A program made the position numbers and the translations under genes. A DNA stretch of 64,000 nt from Larix kaempferi (taxonomy: Eukaryota > Streptophyta > Pinopsida > Pinales > Pinaceae): assembly GCA_027924585.1 (NCBI GenBank), contig BSBM01000870.1, positions 4,463,001-4,527,000 of the forward strand, read 5' to 3'. This document shows positions 20,835 to 31,639 of this stretch, piece by piece. Below the pieces are notes generated by a model that was given only the letters and a program-made list of their open reading frames with translations, searched no databases and had not been told where the DNA came from. Each line of letters starts with the position of its first letter. Within the stretch, counting starts at the first letter, position 1.

Positions 20835-22018
20835 ATGTCTCACCACACCAGGCTTGAGGATAAGCTTGAAGGGGCTGATAACTTCCGAGCTTGGAAGTAT
20901 AGGATTGGGTTAATCCTGGAAGAGAATGAGTTTGACTCATATATAAAGAAGACATCCCTATCCCGGAGGATGAAGAGGCCAAGGTATTGCATAAGAAGAA
21001 CTTGGTCAAGGCAAAGAGAATCATTGCTGATTTTATTAAAGACCATCTCATACCCCATGTGTCTTCTCTAAATACACCCAAGGAGATGTTTGACTCTTTG
21101 ATCAAGCTATTTGAAGGGAAGAACATAAATCAGAAGATGACCCCGCAGAACCAATTGAAAGGAGTAAAGTTTCAGAATGGAGAAACCATTCAATCTTATT
21201 TTTCTAGGGTCTCCCAGATTAAGGAACAATTGGAAGTAGTAGATGAAATAGTGGAGAATGGTGAAGTTGTCATGACCACTCTAAATGGCCTACCTAGGTC
21301 ATGGGACTCCTTTATTCAAGGAATCTGTGCAAGAAAGAAGTTGGTATCCTTCAACAGACTATGGGAAGAATGCTAACAAGAAGAAGCGAGGCTTGTGGCA
21401 CGAGAAGAAAAGATGGGGATTGAAGATCAAGCTCTTGCATCTCACACCAAAAGAAGCAAGCCCAAGAAGGAGCACTCTCGCTACAAGAGATCCTATCAAA
21501 AGAATAAGAAGGATCTAAGATGCTTCACATGCAATGAGAAGGGTCACTTTGCTTCAGATTGTCCCAAGAACAAAAGGGATAATAACAACAACTCCAACAA
21601 GAAGAAGAAGGGAAGCAAAAGAAAGTTCCATGCTCATGCTGCGGAGGATGATGAACCTCCAAAGAAGAAGGCTAGGGCAGAAAGTGATGATAGTGACGAT
21701 GACTCATCAAGTGAAGAAGAGTATGTTCTAATCTCTGCTCTCACAGGTACTATCTCCCATGGTTGTAATGATTGGTTGATTGATAGTGGGGCTTCCAAAC
21801 ACATGACTGGGTTTAAGGAATCTTTTGTGAATTTATCTGAACATGAATCACCCCATAAGGTGAAACTTGGGGATGATTATCAATACCTAATCAAAGGAAG
21901 TGGTGAAGCCTCCTACAACCTAGATTCTGGAAAATATTTGAAGATGAAAGAAGTCCTTATGTACCTGGGCTCAAGAAGAACTTACTCTCCATCTCTGCAT
22001 TGGATGCAAAAGGTATGA
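20835..22018 (+). pseudogene. Copia 1 gag and protease
   Basis: Gag begins MSHHTRLEDKLEGADNFRAWKYRI at 20835 and is shifted in frame near 20955. It continues at 20987-21376 (gag core with LFEGKN...VKFQNGETIQSYFSRV), meets a stop at 21374, and resumes in frame. The zinc knuckle CFTCNEKGHFASDCP lies near 21520-21565, followed by Lys-rich and acidic tracts. The protease motif WLIDSGASKHMTG is at about 21773-21811, with the catalytic DSG intact. A one-base loss near 21958 moves the frame before integrase. Confidence 0.9.
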
Positions 22019-23397
22019 GGGTTGCATTTGTGGATGGCCAAGTCCTAATGTGGCTAAAGGGAAAGACCATAGATGATGCAATAGTGATTTGAGAGCAAGA
22101 GGGAGGTTTGTATAAATTGAAGGGAAAACCTGAACATGCCATGGTGCATGAATCCATGGAGCCAAGTGAACTTTGGCATAGAAGACTTGCTCATATGCAC
22201 TATAGGGCACTTCCAATTGCAAGCAAGGATGTCGAGGGTCTTTCTGAAATCAAGACCAAACATGAAGGTGTTTGCAAAGGATGTGCAAAAGGTAAGAACA
22301 TTAAGAAGGCTTTCCCAAGCAGTGAAAGCAAGGCAAAAGATATACTGGAGATCATCCACTTAGATGTATGTGGTCCTATGTCATCCAGTTCTCTAAGTGG
22401 GTATGTTTACTATGTCTCATTTATTGATGACTTCTCCAGGAAGACTTGGGTATACTTCTTGAAGAACAAAGATGAGGTGTTTGATAAGTTCAAGGAATTC
22501 AAAACCTTGATGGAGAATCAAACTGACAAGAAGATCAAAACATTTAGATCCGACAATGGTGGAGAATTCACCTCAGGTGACTTCAAGAAGCTTTGCAGTG
22601 ATTCAGGGATTAAGAGGGAGTTGACTGCTCCTTATAATCCTCAACAGAATGGAGTTGCAGAAAGGAAGAATAGAACAATCATGGAAGCAGCAAGGGCAAT
22701 GCTGCATGACTAGGATCTACCTATGCATCTATGGGCAGAAGCAGCTAGAACAACTGTATATGTGCAGAACAGAACACCCCACAAGATATTGGACAACAAG
22801 ACACCAGAAGAGGTCTTTTCTGGTAAGAGACCTGAAGTAAGCCATCTCATAATATTTGGTTGTCTAGTATACACTCATGTCCCAAAGGAAAAGAGGACCA
22901 AACTAGATCCTTCAGGACAGAAGGGCATCTTTGTGGGTTACAGTGAAAGCTCGAAGGCTTACAAAATATGCTTTCCAGGGTTCAAGAAGATTGATGTCAG
23001 CAGGGATGTAGTATTTGATGAAAACTCAGCATTCATCGAATCAAGGAAGGCACCTATCGAAGTTTATGAAGAACCTAAGGAAACTAGATTTCAAGACACT
23101 ACCATGACTGAAGCAATTCCAGAAGTTGTTCGTGAGTTTGAAGATCCGCAAGAACCTGTAGATCCACCCTGTGAGGTTAACTCTCACAAGAGGAAACCTG
23201 CATGGGCTAGAGAGCTCATTCAAGATGTAGAAAGATTTCGCATTCCAGAAGAAGAACACGGAGCAAAGAAGAGAACCAGATCACATACCAGCTATGTTGC
23301 TTTACATTGTGACATTATGAACAAAGAACCTTCCAGTTATGAAGAAGCAGCGGAAAAGAAAGAATGGAAGGATGCCATGGTCGAGGAATACCAATAA
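22019..23397 (+). pseudogene. Copia 1 integrase
   Basis: It starts with the pre-integrase zinc-binding region, LWHRRLAHMHYRALP and CKGCAKGK, then the catalytic core HLDVCGPM, FRSDNGGEF and NGVAERKNR. The three acidic residues of the D,D35E triad are present. A TAG at 22711-22713 interrupts the core's end. The C-terminal part (22723-23397) carries GCLVYTHVPKEKRTKLDPSGQKGIFVGY-type sequence. An in-frame stop at 22090 (TGA) also lies just upstream of the zinc-binding region. Confidence 0.9.
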
Positions 23398-24900
23398 ATA
23401 ATGAAGAATGATGTTTGGGATGTTGTCCCAAGACCTAAAGAGAAGTCTGTTGTGACTTCCAAATGGATCTACAAAATCAATCATGCTGCAGATGGCAGCG
23501 TAGAAAAATACAAAGCAAGATTTGTAGCTCGTGGCTTCTCTCAGAAAGAGGCAATAGATTATGAAGAAAATTTTGCACCTGTAGCCAGGTATACTTCCAT
23601 CAGAACAGTACTTGCCCTGGCTGCAGCGATGAAATGAGAAATACACCAGATGGATGTCAAGACTGCTTTCTTGAATGGTGTAGTTGAAGAGGAAGTATAT
23701 GTGGAGCATCCACTTGGTTTCGAAATACATGACAGGGAGTCATATGTGTGCAGATTGAAGAAAGCCTTCTATGGCTTGAAACAAGCTCCCAGAACTTGGT
23801 ATGGTAGGATGGATAGTTTCCTATCTAGTTTGGGCTTTACCAAGAGTAAAGCGGATTCCAACCTTTACTACAAGGTTGAGGAAGGGAATCCTGTGATTCT
23901 ACTGCTGTATGTGGATGACTTATTCGTAACAGGAGATGACAGATTGATTGCAAATACTAAGAGGAAGCTTGCTGCCGAGTTTGATATGAAAGATTTGGGA
24001 ATGATGCATTATTTGCTAGGTATGGAGGTGTGGCAGAGTGCAGGTGGGATCTTCCTTGGTCAAGGGAAGTACACAGTAGATATCCTTAAGAGATTTGGGA
24101 TGATGGATTGCAAGGCCATGGCCACACCTATGGCATCGAATCTGAAGCTTCTATGTGATGCTTCATCTGAGCCGGTTGATGTCTCTATGTATCGTCAGAT
24201 GATTAGGTCCTTGATGTACCTAACGAACACGAGACCAAATATTTGCTTTGCTGTGAACACATTGAGCCAGTTCCTGACGGATTCGAGGAGTGTTCACCTG
24301 GTTGCTGTAAAGCATGTTTGAGGTACCTGAAGGGTACAGTGGATTATGGGCTCAAGTATGAAGCGAATCAAAAGTTTAACCTGGAGGATTATGTTGATTC
24401 AGATTGGGCTGGCAGTGCTGCAGATAGGAAGAGCACATCTGGATGCTGCTTCAGTATGGGATCAGGTGTGATCTCTTGGTTTAGCAGGAAGCAGTCCTGT
24501 GTAGCACTGGGTAGAGCTGAGGCAGAGTATGTTGCAGCCTGTTCAGCTAGTTGTGAGGTAGTATGGATACGGAAGCTACTGTCTGAGTTATTTGATCTCC
24601 CGTTGGATGCTACTGGTATCTTTTGTGATAACCAGAGTTGTGTGAAGTTGTCTGAGAACCCATTGTTTCATGACAGGTCGAAACACATAGAGATCAAATA
24701 TCACTATATCAGGGATATGGTGCAGAGAGGAGCTGTGAAGCTCCTATACATTGCGACGGACGAGCAGATTGTAGATGTGCTGACGAAGCCACTAGCCAGG
24801 GTGAAGTTCGAGTACTTCAGGGAGAGGCTTGGTGTTCTTCAGATTGATGACACTTCGAGGAAGAAGTTATGGACACATTTGCTGAAGCCATTCCAAGCAT
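23398..24900 (+). pseudogene. Copia 1 reverse transcriptase and RNase H
   Basis: The RT N-terminus (23401-23637) has VTSKWIYKINHAADG and ARGFSQ. A TGA at 23635 interrupts it; then come QMDVKTAFLNG, YGLKQAPRTWY and the catalytic YVDD in LLLYVDDLFVTGDD near 23900-23935. RNase H follows a frameshift near 24300, with DYVDSDWAGS, KSTSGC, ALGRAEAEYVAA and FCDNQSCVKLSENPLFHDRSKHI. Its end near 24860 (RLGVLQI) matches copia C-termini. All catalytic motifs are intact despite the breaks, consistent with a young insertion. Confidence 0.92.
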
Positions 24901-24984
24901 GTTGGAAGGAGGATCCTTCACATGGCTGTGGATGTAAGTGCTGGATGATGAGCATCAGGATGATGTTCTGGTTTCTGCTTTGTA

Positions 24985-25440
24985 TGATCAGTTGGATCAT
25001 TTTTATATGTATGTATGCATCATGTTGGATGATGGATATGAACAGTTAGATCATTTATATGTATGTACGCATCATGTTGGATGCTGGCTATGATCAGTAG
25101 GATCATTTGTATGTATTTTGTATATGCATCATGTTGGATGCTTGGACCATGTATCTGTATATGTATCGGGTGGATACATTGTATGATCTGGTGGATCATG
25201 TATGGTGATATGTATCATGTATTTGTATTTGTATTTGTATTAGGTGGATACATTGTATGATCAGGTGGATCATGTATGATGATATGTATCAGGTAGATAC
25301 TTGGTATGCATCAGGTAGATGCATTGTATGATCAGGATGATCATGGATGGCGAGCTTCAGGATGTTGCTCCAGATGACATGCAGCAGGATGTTGCAGTGA
25401 TGATGATCAGGATGATGTATGGTGAGTATCAGGTTGATAC
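24985..25440 (+). repeat. Degenerate tandem repeats in the Copia 1 3' region (block 1)
   Basis: Three ~60-bp units share GCATCATGTTGGATG and TAGGATCATTTGTATG. They are followed by further units with TGTATGATCAGGTGGATCATG and GTATCAGGTAGATAC. The block follows the end of RNase H and has no coding frame shared between units. Confidence 0.75.
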
Positions 25441-25469
25441 TCTATGGCCGTGGATCATGTTGTGCATAT

Positions 25470-26045
25470 GAGCATATAATTTGGCCATGGGAGATTTGCA
25501 GATAGTCTTTCGAGGTTTTTCCTATGGCATATAATTTGGCCCTGGGATATCTGGAAAATTCTCGTTCGATGTTTTGCTCTCGGAGGACATATAATTTGGC
25601 CCTGGGAGATCTGCAGATAGTCTTTTGAGGTTTTGCCTATGGCATATAATTTGGCCCTGGGATATCTGGCAGATGCTCTTTTGAGGTTTTGTCTTATGGC
25701 ATATAATATTTCCCTGGGAGATCCGATAGGTTGGGATGTGTGCCCGTAATAAGTCCTGGGATGCTCTTGCGAGGTTTTTCCATGACCACATATAATCTGT
25801 CCCTGGGAGATCCTATAGTAGAGCTGTGTGCTCGTAACAGCCTGGGATGCTCTTGTGAGGTTTTGTGGTGACCACATATAATCTGTCCCTGGGAGATCCT
25901 ATAGGTAGAGTTGTGTGCTCGTAACAGCCTAGGATGCTCTTGCGAGGTTTTGTGGTGAGGTCACATATAATATGGCCCTAGGAGATCCTATAGGTAGAGC
26001 CGTGTGCTCGTAACAGCCTGGGATGCTCTTTCGAGGTTTTGTGAT
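25470..26045 (+). repeat. Tandem repeats in the Copia 1 3' region (block 2, eight units)
   Basis: Eight units begin CATATAAT at about 25472, 25526, 25588, 25643, 25699, 25788, 25874 and 25963. Each carries CCCTGGGAGAT or a variant and ends with GAGGTTTTG. The first four are ~55-62 bp. The last four are ~86-89 bp, because a segment with TGTGTGCTCGTAACAGCC has been added in the middle. An open frame on the minus strand (25455-25877) is only a by-product of the repeat. Confidence 0.85.
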
Positions 26046-26279
26046 GCACGTAATAAGTCCTGAGGATTCCACAGTATGGCCAGTGATGACGAAGACCTGC
26101 AGGTGGTGGGCCTCCATCCAGTATGAAAAAGGACTGGCTCTGTAGAACTTCCTATGATGAGTAGAGTTAGAGATTGGTTGAGATAGCAGCAGTAGTGACG
26201 ATGATGATGACGATGCATCGATGACGATGATCCCGAGAAGAAGACTTGTCTAGCAGATCTATGTCGAGAAATACCTTCC

Positions 26280-26293
26280 TAGTTAAGAGGGAG
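26280..26293 (+). other. Polypurine tract of Copia 1
   Basis: The purine-rich AAGAGGGAG ends directly at the 3' LTR start (26294). It is the expected primer for second-strand synthesis. Confidence 0.7.
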
Positions 26294-26899
26294 TGTTGAT
26301 GTATATGTAACTTCGGAATGTATTTCATCTATGTATTTCATATATATTTATTGTACCCTTATGAGAGATGTGTTATTCCTCTATAAGGAAGTGTCGTCAT
26401 GTGGATTGACAAGTGTTGCAAGTGTGTGTACTTGCCGATGGGTTATTAGACCACCATGTGTGGGTTCGGCCCTGAAATATATATTATATTGTGGATGTAT
26501 CTAGATAGACAAGTCGGCCCCATAGTGTAACTGGGCAAACAGGTTAAGTATAAATAGAGATCGGGAGATCTCTATTTGGATCATTTCGGTAAGTCACACT
26601 TCTCTCACTCAGAAAGTGGCGCACTAGTGAGGAGGAGTATCATCTTCTCTAGGAGACTATCTCAAGTGTATTTTGGTTGTACTTTGGTTGAGCCATTGCT
26701 CTCTCTATCTCTGAGGAAGTTGTGGGGTTTTTCACCTTAGGGTTTTCCCCACGGAAACTCTGTGTCTCTTGTCTCTCATACTTTTGATTCTTGTGATGCT
26801 TGTCATACTTATTGTGATTGTTATGCATTGATATACTGTATATGTTATTCTCTTAGTAAAGATCCAAGAGTATTGTGAATTAATGCTCAAAATTTAACA
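26294..26899 (+). repeat. 3' LTR of Copia element 1
   Basis: 606 bp. Ten substitutions separate it from the 5' LTR; I count two transitions and eight transversions. The TATA palindrome is unchanged at 26552-26577. Confidence 0.95.
26552..26577 (+). promoter_or_regulatory. TATA-box palindrome (Copia 1, 3' LTR)
   Basis: Same perfect 11-bp arms as in the 5' LTR, although a C/G difference between the LTRs lies three bases upstream of it. Confidence 0.7.
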
Positions 26900-27559
26900 T
26901 TTTCACTCTCTAATTATAGTAACTCTCTAATCATTTTTATTGATATGAATTGTGCAATATTTTTTGGTGTTATTTGTGAAAAGGATAACTAAGTTTTTCC
27001 TTTTGGCTCAATTTGTTAAAGTTTCATGTTGCATTGTCATTTTGTTGTTCAACCAAAGGATTTATCAAAATACCATTGTTTTTCTATCCATGGATTGAGA
27101 ACTTTTGTATGGATCAAACTATGCAATTTAATTATCTTATATGGTTAGAGTTCTTCGACCTTTCTAGCACTTTTGGGACTTCTTAGATCACATTTATGCA
27201 TCCACTAGAAGGTTTGTTTGTGATACGGTTGTTTACTTATTTAAACCTAGACCCTATAGGAGTGTGTGTATGTAGGGCAATTTGTCAAAGGAGCCCATAA
27301 AATTTGTCTTCATTTGGGGTGGAAAAAGTATCATAAAATGACTTGTGAAGCATGTGAAGCTCTTGAATCTATGTTTTTTACGTGAGAACCGAAACCATAG
27401 AATTTGTGACTACCCCTCGATGGTCAAATCCAACCATGATGTTGCTTCTACTATTAGCCACTCAAGGCTAATCTCATAGCATCACCAAATATAATAATGT
27501 GGAAGGATGGGAATAAGTGGTCATGAAGAAGTATCAAAACAATTGAGTCAATTAGGGCC

Positions 27560-28983
27560 CAAAATGCCCAACAATCCAAGTCGTTATGTAATATGCCTAG
27601 GGGAGGATAATATGGGGTACCTAGGGAGGTACCCAAAGGGAATATGTTATGTAATGTGTACATGAGGGACAATAATTAATATATTGTGTCCATAAATAAT
27701 GGAATAGACCCACTAGGTAGTTTTAGGGTAATAATATAATAATGAGGGGTTATTTGGCATAAGCCCCTAATAATACTCATGAGAAAGTATAAATACACAT
27801 GAGAAAGTATAAATACACACGAGAATCGTTCTATTGAGGTTTATGTGTTGAATTATTTGTAGCAAGCATGGCTTGTGGAGTGATTCCTTCTTTAAATATT
27901 ATTTGACGGTGTTACCCTACCTTAAGGTTTCTCCGTATCTTGGTGTTCTTCTCATGGTGAATGTATTTGGTCACTTATGAAGTACAAGGATTCTACATAT
28001 TTGTTGTGATTTCAATTTATAGGTTAAGCGTCACTACAAGTGGTATCATATCATTTTCTTGGGCCAAAATATTGGAAGATTTTCTTTTGGCAAAATTTAT
28101 GAAACTTTATTTGCATAATCTAAAGAAACCAATTGAATATCCAAGTCTTATCGCTGGTACACACCGAATTTAAAAAAAATCATCCAAAATGGAGTCCAGA
28201 AAGTGAAGTTATCATTGATTTAAAATCAATTGTTTTTAAGGTTTTTTCGGTGACTGCCATGTAAATTGCAGAGTTGATATATTTTGATAGAGTGGCCATA
28301 TTTCAGTCAAACCAACTCCAGTTAATGTGGAATGATCATGGAATTTCATAATTATGGTCATAATAGAGATTCTGAGAAGTATTAATGGAGTTATACTCAT
28401 TTTGAATTTGTCATCTCATAAGTAAGTGATTTTCTTCAAAATCTTAGCTCTATTTTTGGAGTTATAGTAAGCAAGATGTTTTGTATAGTAGAAGATGATG
28501 GTCATAGAATTGAATAGTACTTAAGGTATGAAAATTTATTGTGGAAACATAATTGGATATATTAGTTACCCTATAATTTAAGAGAATATGCCGCTAGATG
28601 GTGGCATTGGCTTAATCATGGCAAGATGAAAAAAAATTCAGATGAAGAATTTGAAAATGTATTTTTAAATAAGTGGTCTCATTGTGAAGAATGATAAAGA
28701 AAGCACAAAGGGTTTGTTTTCATGTACAAGCTTTCCATTACGAGTTTATGGATGTATTCAACAAGAAAATTTTATTATCTCTATAAACTCTAGTAGCAAG
28801 TATAATCTCATCAATGTGAATTTGGCTAAAAGTTGTAAGTACCCACAAATGAGATTCAAAGCACACATGTTGAGGGTGAAAATGTTCAAATTTTTAAAGG
28901 TTTGAAGATTGCCTGAATAAATATGTTTTGCACTCATATTTTCATGTTATCAATATGGATGATGTGGACATTGTTTGGGATAT
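27560..28983 (+). mobile_element. 5' fragment of a Ty3/gypsy element (LTR, gag, protease)
   Basis: An LTR-like region up to about 28038 has two TATAAATACACA boxes (27788 and 27808). It ends CACTACA and is followed by TGGTATCATATC at 28041, which resembles the tRNA-Met primer site. Gag-like and protease-like sequence follows. The element is cut at 28983 by the TGTAACACCC start of the next LTR. The LTR start is not clear and the left limit is a guess; 27241-27560 holds nothing I can identify. The remaining pol is not in the window. Confidence 0.55.
28560..28983 (+). pseudogene. Ty3/gypsy gag end and protease fragment
   Basis: AARWWHWLNHGKM and a following NVFLNKW block (28590-28675) resemble the retrotransposon gag core. 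After a stop near 28690 the frame from 28684 shows GCIQQENFIISINSSSKYNLINVNLAK, with the layout of a retropepsin but Asn-Ser-Ser in place of Asp-Ser/Thr-Gly. After a frame change it continues LNKYVLHSYFHVINMDDVDIV, the strand before the usual LG-x-x-W box, and stops there because of the next element's insertion. Confidence 0.6.
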
Positions 28984-30298
28984 TGTAACACCCATGGCGT
29001 TAAGCCCGTAGACATATGATTTAAACGTTAAGGCACTAGGTGCCAAGACCATGATTTGGACATTATTATTATTTTAATTAATTAATTAAATAAATGAGAT
29101 CGACATAGGAAACTAAAAGAGCATGGGGGGCTTCCAAAGGTGAGGGGGTGGGGGTTAGGAGTTGATGCTCACCCTTACACTACTTAGAGGACCCTAATTC
29201 TATTTATTTTGGTATGTGGGGATACCACTAGACCTACTTCATTGTTAGATGGACCCCTTGCACTAATACACCCCCCTTGGAGTTTTGTGGGTGACAAAAT
29301 GTTATTTTCCTAGTGCATTATTATTATTTTCACTCATAGTGTTTGCTAGACATGATACAATAATATTTTTTATTATTAATTTTATTTATGGGTTATTATG
29401 GATAAATATGAGCTAGAAATATCCTCTTCCTAATTTATGGGGATTGGATCCTTGATTTGTGCTTCCACTCCTTGATTTGTGCCTCCACAAAGTACATGTG
29501 CGCCCTCCTTGTTTTTCTTGGATTTTTCTCCTAATTTTTTTCCTTCATTAATGAGCAAGTGCGCCCTCCCTCCTTTTATGGCTCTTTCCCTATTTTTCTG
29601 CCCATGATTTTCTCCCCCATGATTTTTGCAACTATTGGATTTTTCTATTCTAGGAAGAGCGACTCCTTTAGTAACTTATCCTCCTTCATGAATTTGAGTT
29701 GGCCAGTTGTCCCTCTTCCTAGAATTCGAATTGCCTTCTTGAGGAAGGGTTTAAGCCCTCTCTCTGACCTTAGTTGGATTCAGTGGTTGGAATTCTAACT
29801 CTTTCATAATTAAGCCTTGATTTCTCCATTTGAGGAAACAATTCACAAGTTTTGATGCATCATTTTGTCTCTGAGTGCTCCAAGAGAGGGTTGAGGGTTT
29901 TCTTGACAGGGTTTAAGACTAATTGTTTGAATGCAGGTCCTCTCTTCTCTATCTCTGATCCTCCATCTAGATATATAGTTTGAATTATTCATGCTTCTTT
30001 TTCCCTTCTTTTGGCCCTATTAGTCCATGTTTTCTTGCACAGGAAGCCATGAAATGGGTATGGTGAGTTAGGCCATCTTCCCATAGACAATGCATAAATA
30101 TGCAGGAAAGTAGAAGGATGGGGTATTCATTATGAACATATCATATTGGAGGAGGAGTTTGGGAAGGGATTTGAGTGCCTGCTTGGGGAATTCATGGCCT
30201 CAGCTTGGGGGTGGACTATCAAAGTAAGATCTGGATTGACAGTTCCAATGAATTGGTGGAATGTTGCTTTGTCGATTTCAGTTGCTCTTCTTATCAAG
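28984..30298 (+). repeat. Chromovirus 5' LTR, first part
   Basis: It begins TGTAACACCCATGGCG, typical of plant chromovirus LTRs. No gene is visible; the 79-codon frame at 29559 has no family features. The part is ended by the insertion of the 24.6-kb element. Confidence 0.6.
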
Positions 30299-30738
30299 TG
30301 TTGGGCACATCCCAAGTAACGCAAGTTTTGGAAGCAAAGTACAGTTAGGCGAGGCTTGACTTTGACTAATTTTGGAGATAAGTGACTCCGCAATTCCCAG
30401 GTAGAGGGTATGGAGCGAAGTACACTCGATAGGAAATGAACATGTCTCCTTAGTAAAGACGAAGTACTAAGGATAGCCATAGGTGGTTGAAGCAGTTAAA
30501 TACCAAGCCGCGACATGATTGCTACATGAGAAGAAAGTAAATAAGTAAAATAGTGTAAAGGACACACCACTGCATAATTCAGAACTGCGTCTGTCAGATA
30601 AGCGTTAGAGTCAAGAGAAGCGACACCGAAGGGACAACAAAGTTAAAGCTAAGCGTGGTCTACAGGAGAACCACAAGGTTTTGGGTTTAAGGGTACTATG
30701 GGGGTTGGCCCATAGTTATTGTAATATGTGACCTTTAG

Positions 30739-30790
<52 letters not shown>

Positions 30791-31472
30791 GAGTATTTTT
30801 GTATAAGGAAGGGTTCATATATATTGGGTTTTTGGCGAGTTAGAACTCAGAGAGGATTAAGAGAGAACATACTCTACAACTGAGTGTGTAGAGATCTGAT
30901 TGTAGAGAAGAGTTTGCAGCTAAGTGCGTAGACTGAAACTGTTACCCTTCCAAGTAATATAAGAATAGTTCCTGCGAACGTAGCTCTCACCTGGGGGTGA
31001 ACCACGTAAATTTGTGTGTTATGTATGATTTTATTGTATGTTTGAGTTCATGTTATGATATGTTATGTGTTTGCTTTCATATGTATATGCGAATGTAAAT
31101 CATATGTTAAGTAGTTGGAACACATGTGTATGAATACCGTGAAGTAATACTGAGTATGATGAATGCGTAGTTATCCAGTAAAGATAACAGTGATTCAGCG
31201 TAGTTCTGTAGGCTGTTGGTAACTGCGAAGTGCGAACTTGTCTATTTATATAGTCATGTTAAGTAAATTTTAAGAAAGGGACATGCTGCAAGGTTGCATA
31301 CCACATCTGTGCATCACCACGGTTACATAAACCTGATTCTGTAACCCCCCATATTTCACTTCTGGTGAGATGTCAATCTGTTTACAGGTTGATGCCGAAA
31401 GGGCCAGTGAAAGGGGTTTTGTTGTGTCTACAGTAACTTTGTCGAACTCGGGTCATCCCAAGCAAACCAACA
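30299..31472 (+). repeat. 5' LTR of the large Ty3/gypsy element
   Basis: 1,174 bp, TGTTGG...CCAACA. It contains a (CA)n(TA)n microsatellite at about 30739-30790 that is longer than its counterpart in the 3' LTR. Divergence from the 3' LTR is roughly 10% over the first 350 bp by eye. Confidence 0.93.
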
Positions 31473-31612
31473 AATGGTTCCATTGCCACACTAAATCCTA
31501 TGAAAGTCCAACAAAAGTTTTTTTTGCCGTGCTAAATCCTATGACAGTCAAACAAATGGTTTCGTTGCCACGCTAAATCCCATGACAGTCAAAGAAATGG
31601 TTCCATTGCTGA
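31473..31612 (+). repeat. ~40-bp tandem repeats at the primer-binding position
   Basis: Directly after the 5' LTR, about three and a half units share ATGGTTCCATTGCCACGCTAA or a variant, followed by ATCCTATGACAGTC. The primer-binding site should be here. TGGTTCCATTGCCA does not match initiator tRNA-Met, and I could not assign a tRNA. Confidence 0.7.
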
Positions 31613-31639
31613 ATTTGGACTGTCGTATCAGTGATGTGC

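Larger units (their letters stand above)
19655..26899 (+). mobile_element. Complete but defective Ty1/copia element (7,245 bp)
   Basis: Two 606-bp LTRs (19655-20260 and 26294-26899) bound gag, protease, integrase, reverse transcriptase and RNase H in the copia order. The 5-bp target-site duplication TTTTC (19650-19654 and 26900-26904) is perfect. The LTRs start TGTTGATG, end TTTAACA and differ at 10 of 606 positions with no indels. The primer-binding site TGGTATCAGAGC follows directly at 20261. The coding region carries several stops and three frameshifts, so the copy is not autonomous. It interrupts copy B of repeat x-y. Confidence 0.97.
14645..27240. repeat. Dispersed repeat x-y, copy B (split by a virus fragment and a Copia element)
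   Basis: The pieces 14645-15224, 19502-19654 and 26905-27240 reassemble into a second copy of the repeat at 6322-9480, in the same orientation. The first break holds the caulimovirid fragment, the second the complete Copia element with its TTTTC duplication. Comparison with copy A shows 18 bp missing at the viral junction. The right end is near 27240, where similarity to copy A stops. The left end abuts the long LINE's ORF1 region, so x-y might be that LINE's 5' end. Confidence 0.75.

Noticed and set aside
25455-25877. 140-codon minus-strand frame
   Set aside because: By-product of the eight-unit tandem array; its repeating peptide mirrors the DNA units.
25470-26045. CRISPR-like spaced repeats
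   Set aside because: The units are contiguous and diverged, lack unique spacers of even length and sit inside a plant Copia element beside its polypurine tract.
28984-30298. Host gene in the long non-coding stretch
   Set aside because: The TGTAACACCC start and the split by the guest element fit an LTR; the only frame (29559-29798) has no supporting feature.
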